Source: Hyphomonadaceae bacterium (GTDB lineage Bacteria > Pseudomonadota > Alphaproteobacteria > Caulobacterales > Aquidulcibacteraceae). Taken from it: 6,023 nucleotides of DNA. A program made the position numbers and the translations under genes. Below the pieces are notes generated by a model. The model saw nothing but the letters and a program-made list of their open reading frames with translations, ran no database searches and was not told the origin of the DNA. The stretch spans positions 1-6,023 of the forward strand of contig DPWD01000195.1 of assembly GCA_003526465.1 (NCBI GenBank). Reading direction: 5' to 3'. Below are positions 4,866-6,023 of the stretch, piece after piece. Within the stretch, counting starts at the first letter, position 1. Each line of letters starts with the position of its first letter.

Positions 4866-6023
4866 ATGCGCGAGAAACTCAATTTTTACATCGACGGCAA
4901 GTGGATCGCCCCGGCGCGTCCGCGCACCCATGACGTGATCAATCCGGCCAACGAAGAGCCGTGTGGGCGCATTTCGCTGGGTTCGGTTGAAGACGTGAAC
5001 AAGGCGGTGGCCGCCGCCAGGTGCGCGTTCGAGACCTGGTCGCAAACCAGCATCGACGAACGCAAGGCCTATCTCGACAAGATCATCGCCATCTATCAGC
5101 GCCGCCTTCCCGAAATGGCGGAAACTATCTCCATGGAGATGGGCGCGCCGATGCCGCTGGCGACGAGTTCGCAGGCGCCGGCGGGCCTGGGCTATCTCAT
5201 GGATGCGAGGAAGCAGCTCGACGAGTTCCAGTTCGAGTACATGTACAATGGCGGCCACCGCATTCTGCGCGAACCGATCGGCGTGGTCGGCATGATCACG
5301 CCGTGGAACTGGCCGCAAAACCAGGTGTGCGCAAAGGTCGGCTTGGCGCTCGCGGCTGGCTGCACCATGGTGCTGAAACCCTCCGAGCTTGCCCCGCTCG
5401 ATGCGGTGCTGTTCGCGGAGATCGTCGATGAAGCGGGCTTGCCGGCGGGCGTGTTCAATCTTGTGAACGGCGACGGGCCAGGCGTGGGCGCAGCGCTTTC
5501 CGCGCACCCCGATGTCGACATGATGAGCTTTACCGGCTCGACGCGCGCGGGAACCTCGGTGATGGCCAATTGCGCCGCCGGCATCAAGCGCGTGGCGCTC
5601 GAACTCGGCGGCAAGAGCCCCAACATCATCCTCGACGACGCCGACCTCAAGAAGGCGGTGGCGCGCGGCATGCTGCACATGGCCAATAATACCGGGCAAA
5701 GCTGCAACGCGCCATCGCGCATGCTGGCGCCGAAGGCGAAGTACGAAGAAGTGGTCGCTATCGCGGCGGAAACCGCGAAGTCCATCAAAGTGCAGGCGCC
5801 GGAGAACGCCGAGAAAGGCGCAATCGGGCCGCTGGCGAACGCAAACCAGTTCCAGAAAGTGCAGGGCCTGATCCAGAAGGGTATCGACGAAGGCGCGCGC
5901 CTCGCCGCTGGCGGTGTTGGCCGGCCGGACGGTTTCAACCGTGGCTATTACGTCAAGCCTACCGTGTTCGCCGACGTGAACAACACCATGACCATCGCGC
6001 GCGAGGAAATCTTCGGGCCGGTG
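4866..6023 (+). CDS. NAD(P)-dependent aldehyde dehydrogenase, C-terminus outside the window
   Basis: 386 codons are open to the right edge, from an expected total of about 470-500. It oxidises an aldehyde to the acid with NAD(P)+. Visible family landmarks: YIDGKWIAP at the N-terminus (8-16); ITPWNWP (144-150) with the oxyanion-hole Asn148; VLKPSE (169-174) with Lys171 for cofactor binding; FTGSTRAG (222-229) of the Rossmann fold; LELGGKSPNI (245-254) with general base Glu246; NTGQSCNAPSRM (275-286) with nucleophile Cys280; and EEIFGPV (380-386) with Glu381 at the cut. All catalytic residues are present, so it is probably active. The GQSCNAPSRM and WNWPQNQV wording resembles the CddD-like group (cyclododecane/lauric-type aldehyde enzymes), but the substrate cannot be fixed from sequence alone. 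It is divergent from trmB and begins no visible operon within the window. Confidence 0.95.
   Translation, partial: MREKLNFYIDGKWIAPARPRTHDVINPANEEPCGRISLGSVEDVNKAVAAARCAFETWSQTSIDERKAYLDKIIAIYQRRLPEMAETISMEMGAPMPLATSSQAPAGLGYLMDARKQLDEFQFEYMYNGGHRILREPIGVVGMITPWNWPQNQVCAKVGLALAAGCTMVLKPSELAPLDAVLFAEIVDEAGLPAGVFNLVNGDGPGVGAALSAHPDVDMMSFTGSTRAGTSVMANCAAGIKRVALELGGKSPNIILDDADLKKAVARGMLHMANNTGQSCNAPSRMLAPKAKYEEVVAIAAETAKSIKVQAPENAEKGAIGPLANANQFQKVQGLIQKGIDEGARLAAGGVGRPDGFNRGYYVKPTVFADVNNTMTIAREEIFGPV

Noticed and set aside
4851..5699. Long minus-strand open frame of 282 codons opposite the aldehyde dehydrogenase
   Set aside because: The plus frame carries every catalytic motif of the family. The antisense frame shows no recognisable domain and is expected from third-position G+C bias.

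Overview
The window is GC-rich DNA from a proteobacterium, most likely an alphaproteobacterium related to the Caulobacterales. Three things point there: a rimP-nusA-ylxR cluster with alphaproteobacterial-type proteins, a trmB gene close upstream of it on the same strand, and a promoter upstream of rimP that fits the Caulobacter housekeeping pattern (TTGACGS, then 10-14 bases, then GCTANAWC). The genus is not determined. Base composition is uneven: by hand count 5581-5640 has 39 G+C of 60, 3541-3600 (fic) has 29, and 3921-3980 (upstream of fic) has 16.

Layout, left to right. 1-2528, minus strand: the translation/transcription operon rimP -> nusA -> ylxR, whose genes overlap one another; ylxR runs off the left edge. 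2529-2671: a short leader region with a promoter, a small hairpin and a strong intrinsic terminator just in front of rimP, which reads as an attenuator. 2672-3922, minus: a class II Fic-family (AMP-transferase type) gene. 3923-4102: an AT-rich upstream region plus a phased TGCCGC repeat. 4103-4804, minus: trmB, the tRNA m7G46 methyltransferase. 4866-6023, plus: an aldehyde dehydrogenase, divergent from trmB and cut by the right edge.

How the parts work together. RimP (30S maturation), NusA (elongation, termination and antitermination factor) and YlxR (small RNA-binding protein) form the conserved module that normally continues into infB. TrmB modifies tRNA and is a common neighbour of rimP in this group. 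The Fic gene separates trmB from rimP, differs from both in base composition, and looks like an inserted accessory gene. The aldehyde dehydrogenase is functionally unrelated.

The most interesting structure is not the genes themselves. (i) The nusA operon leader can fold into an intrinsic terminator whose loop can instead pair with the hairpin before it, which suggests autoregulated attenuation. (ii) A C-rich palindromic element sharing an identical 12-mer lies inside two essential-type genes, rimP and trmB, without breaking either reading frame. (iii) A run of three triloop hairpins extends the RimP C-terminus. (iv) rimP has no ATG, GTG or TTG at the place the family requires a start; CTG behind a good ribosome binding site is the best candidate.
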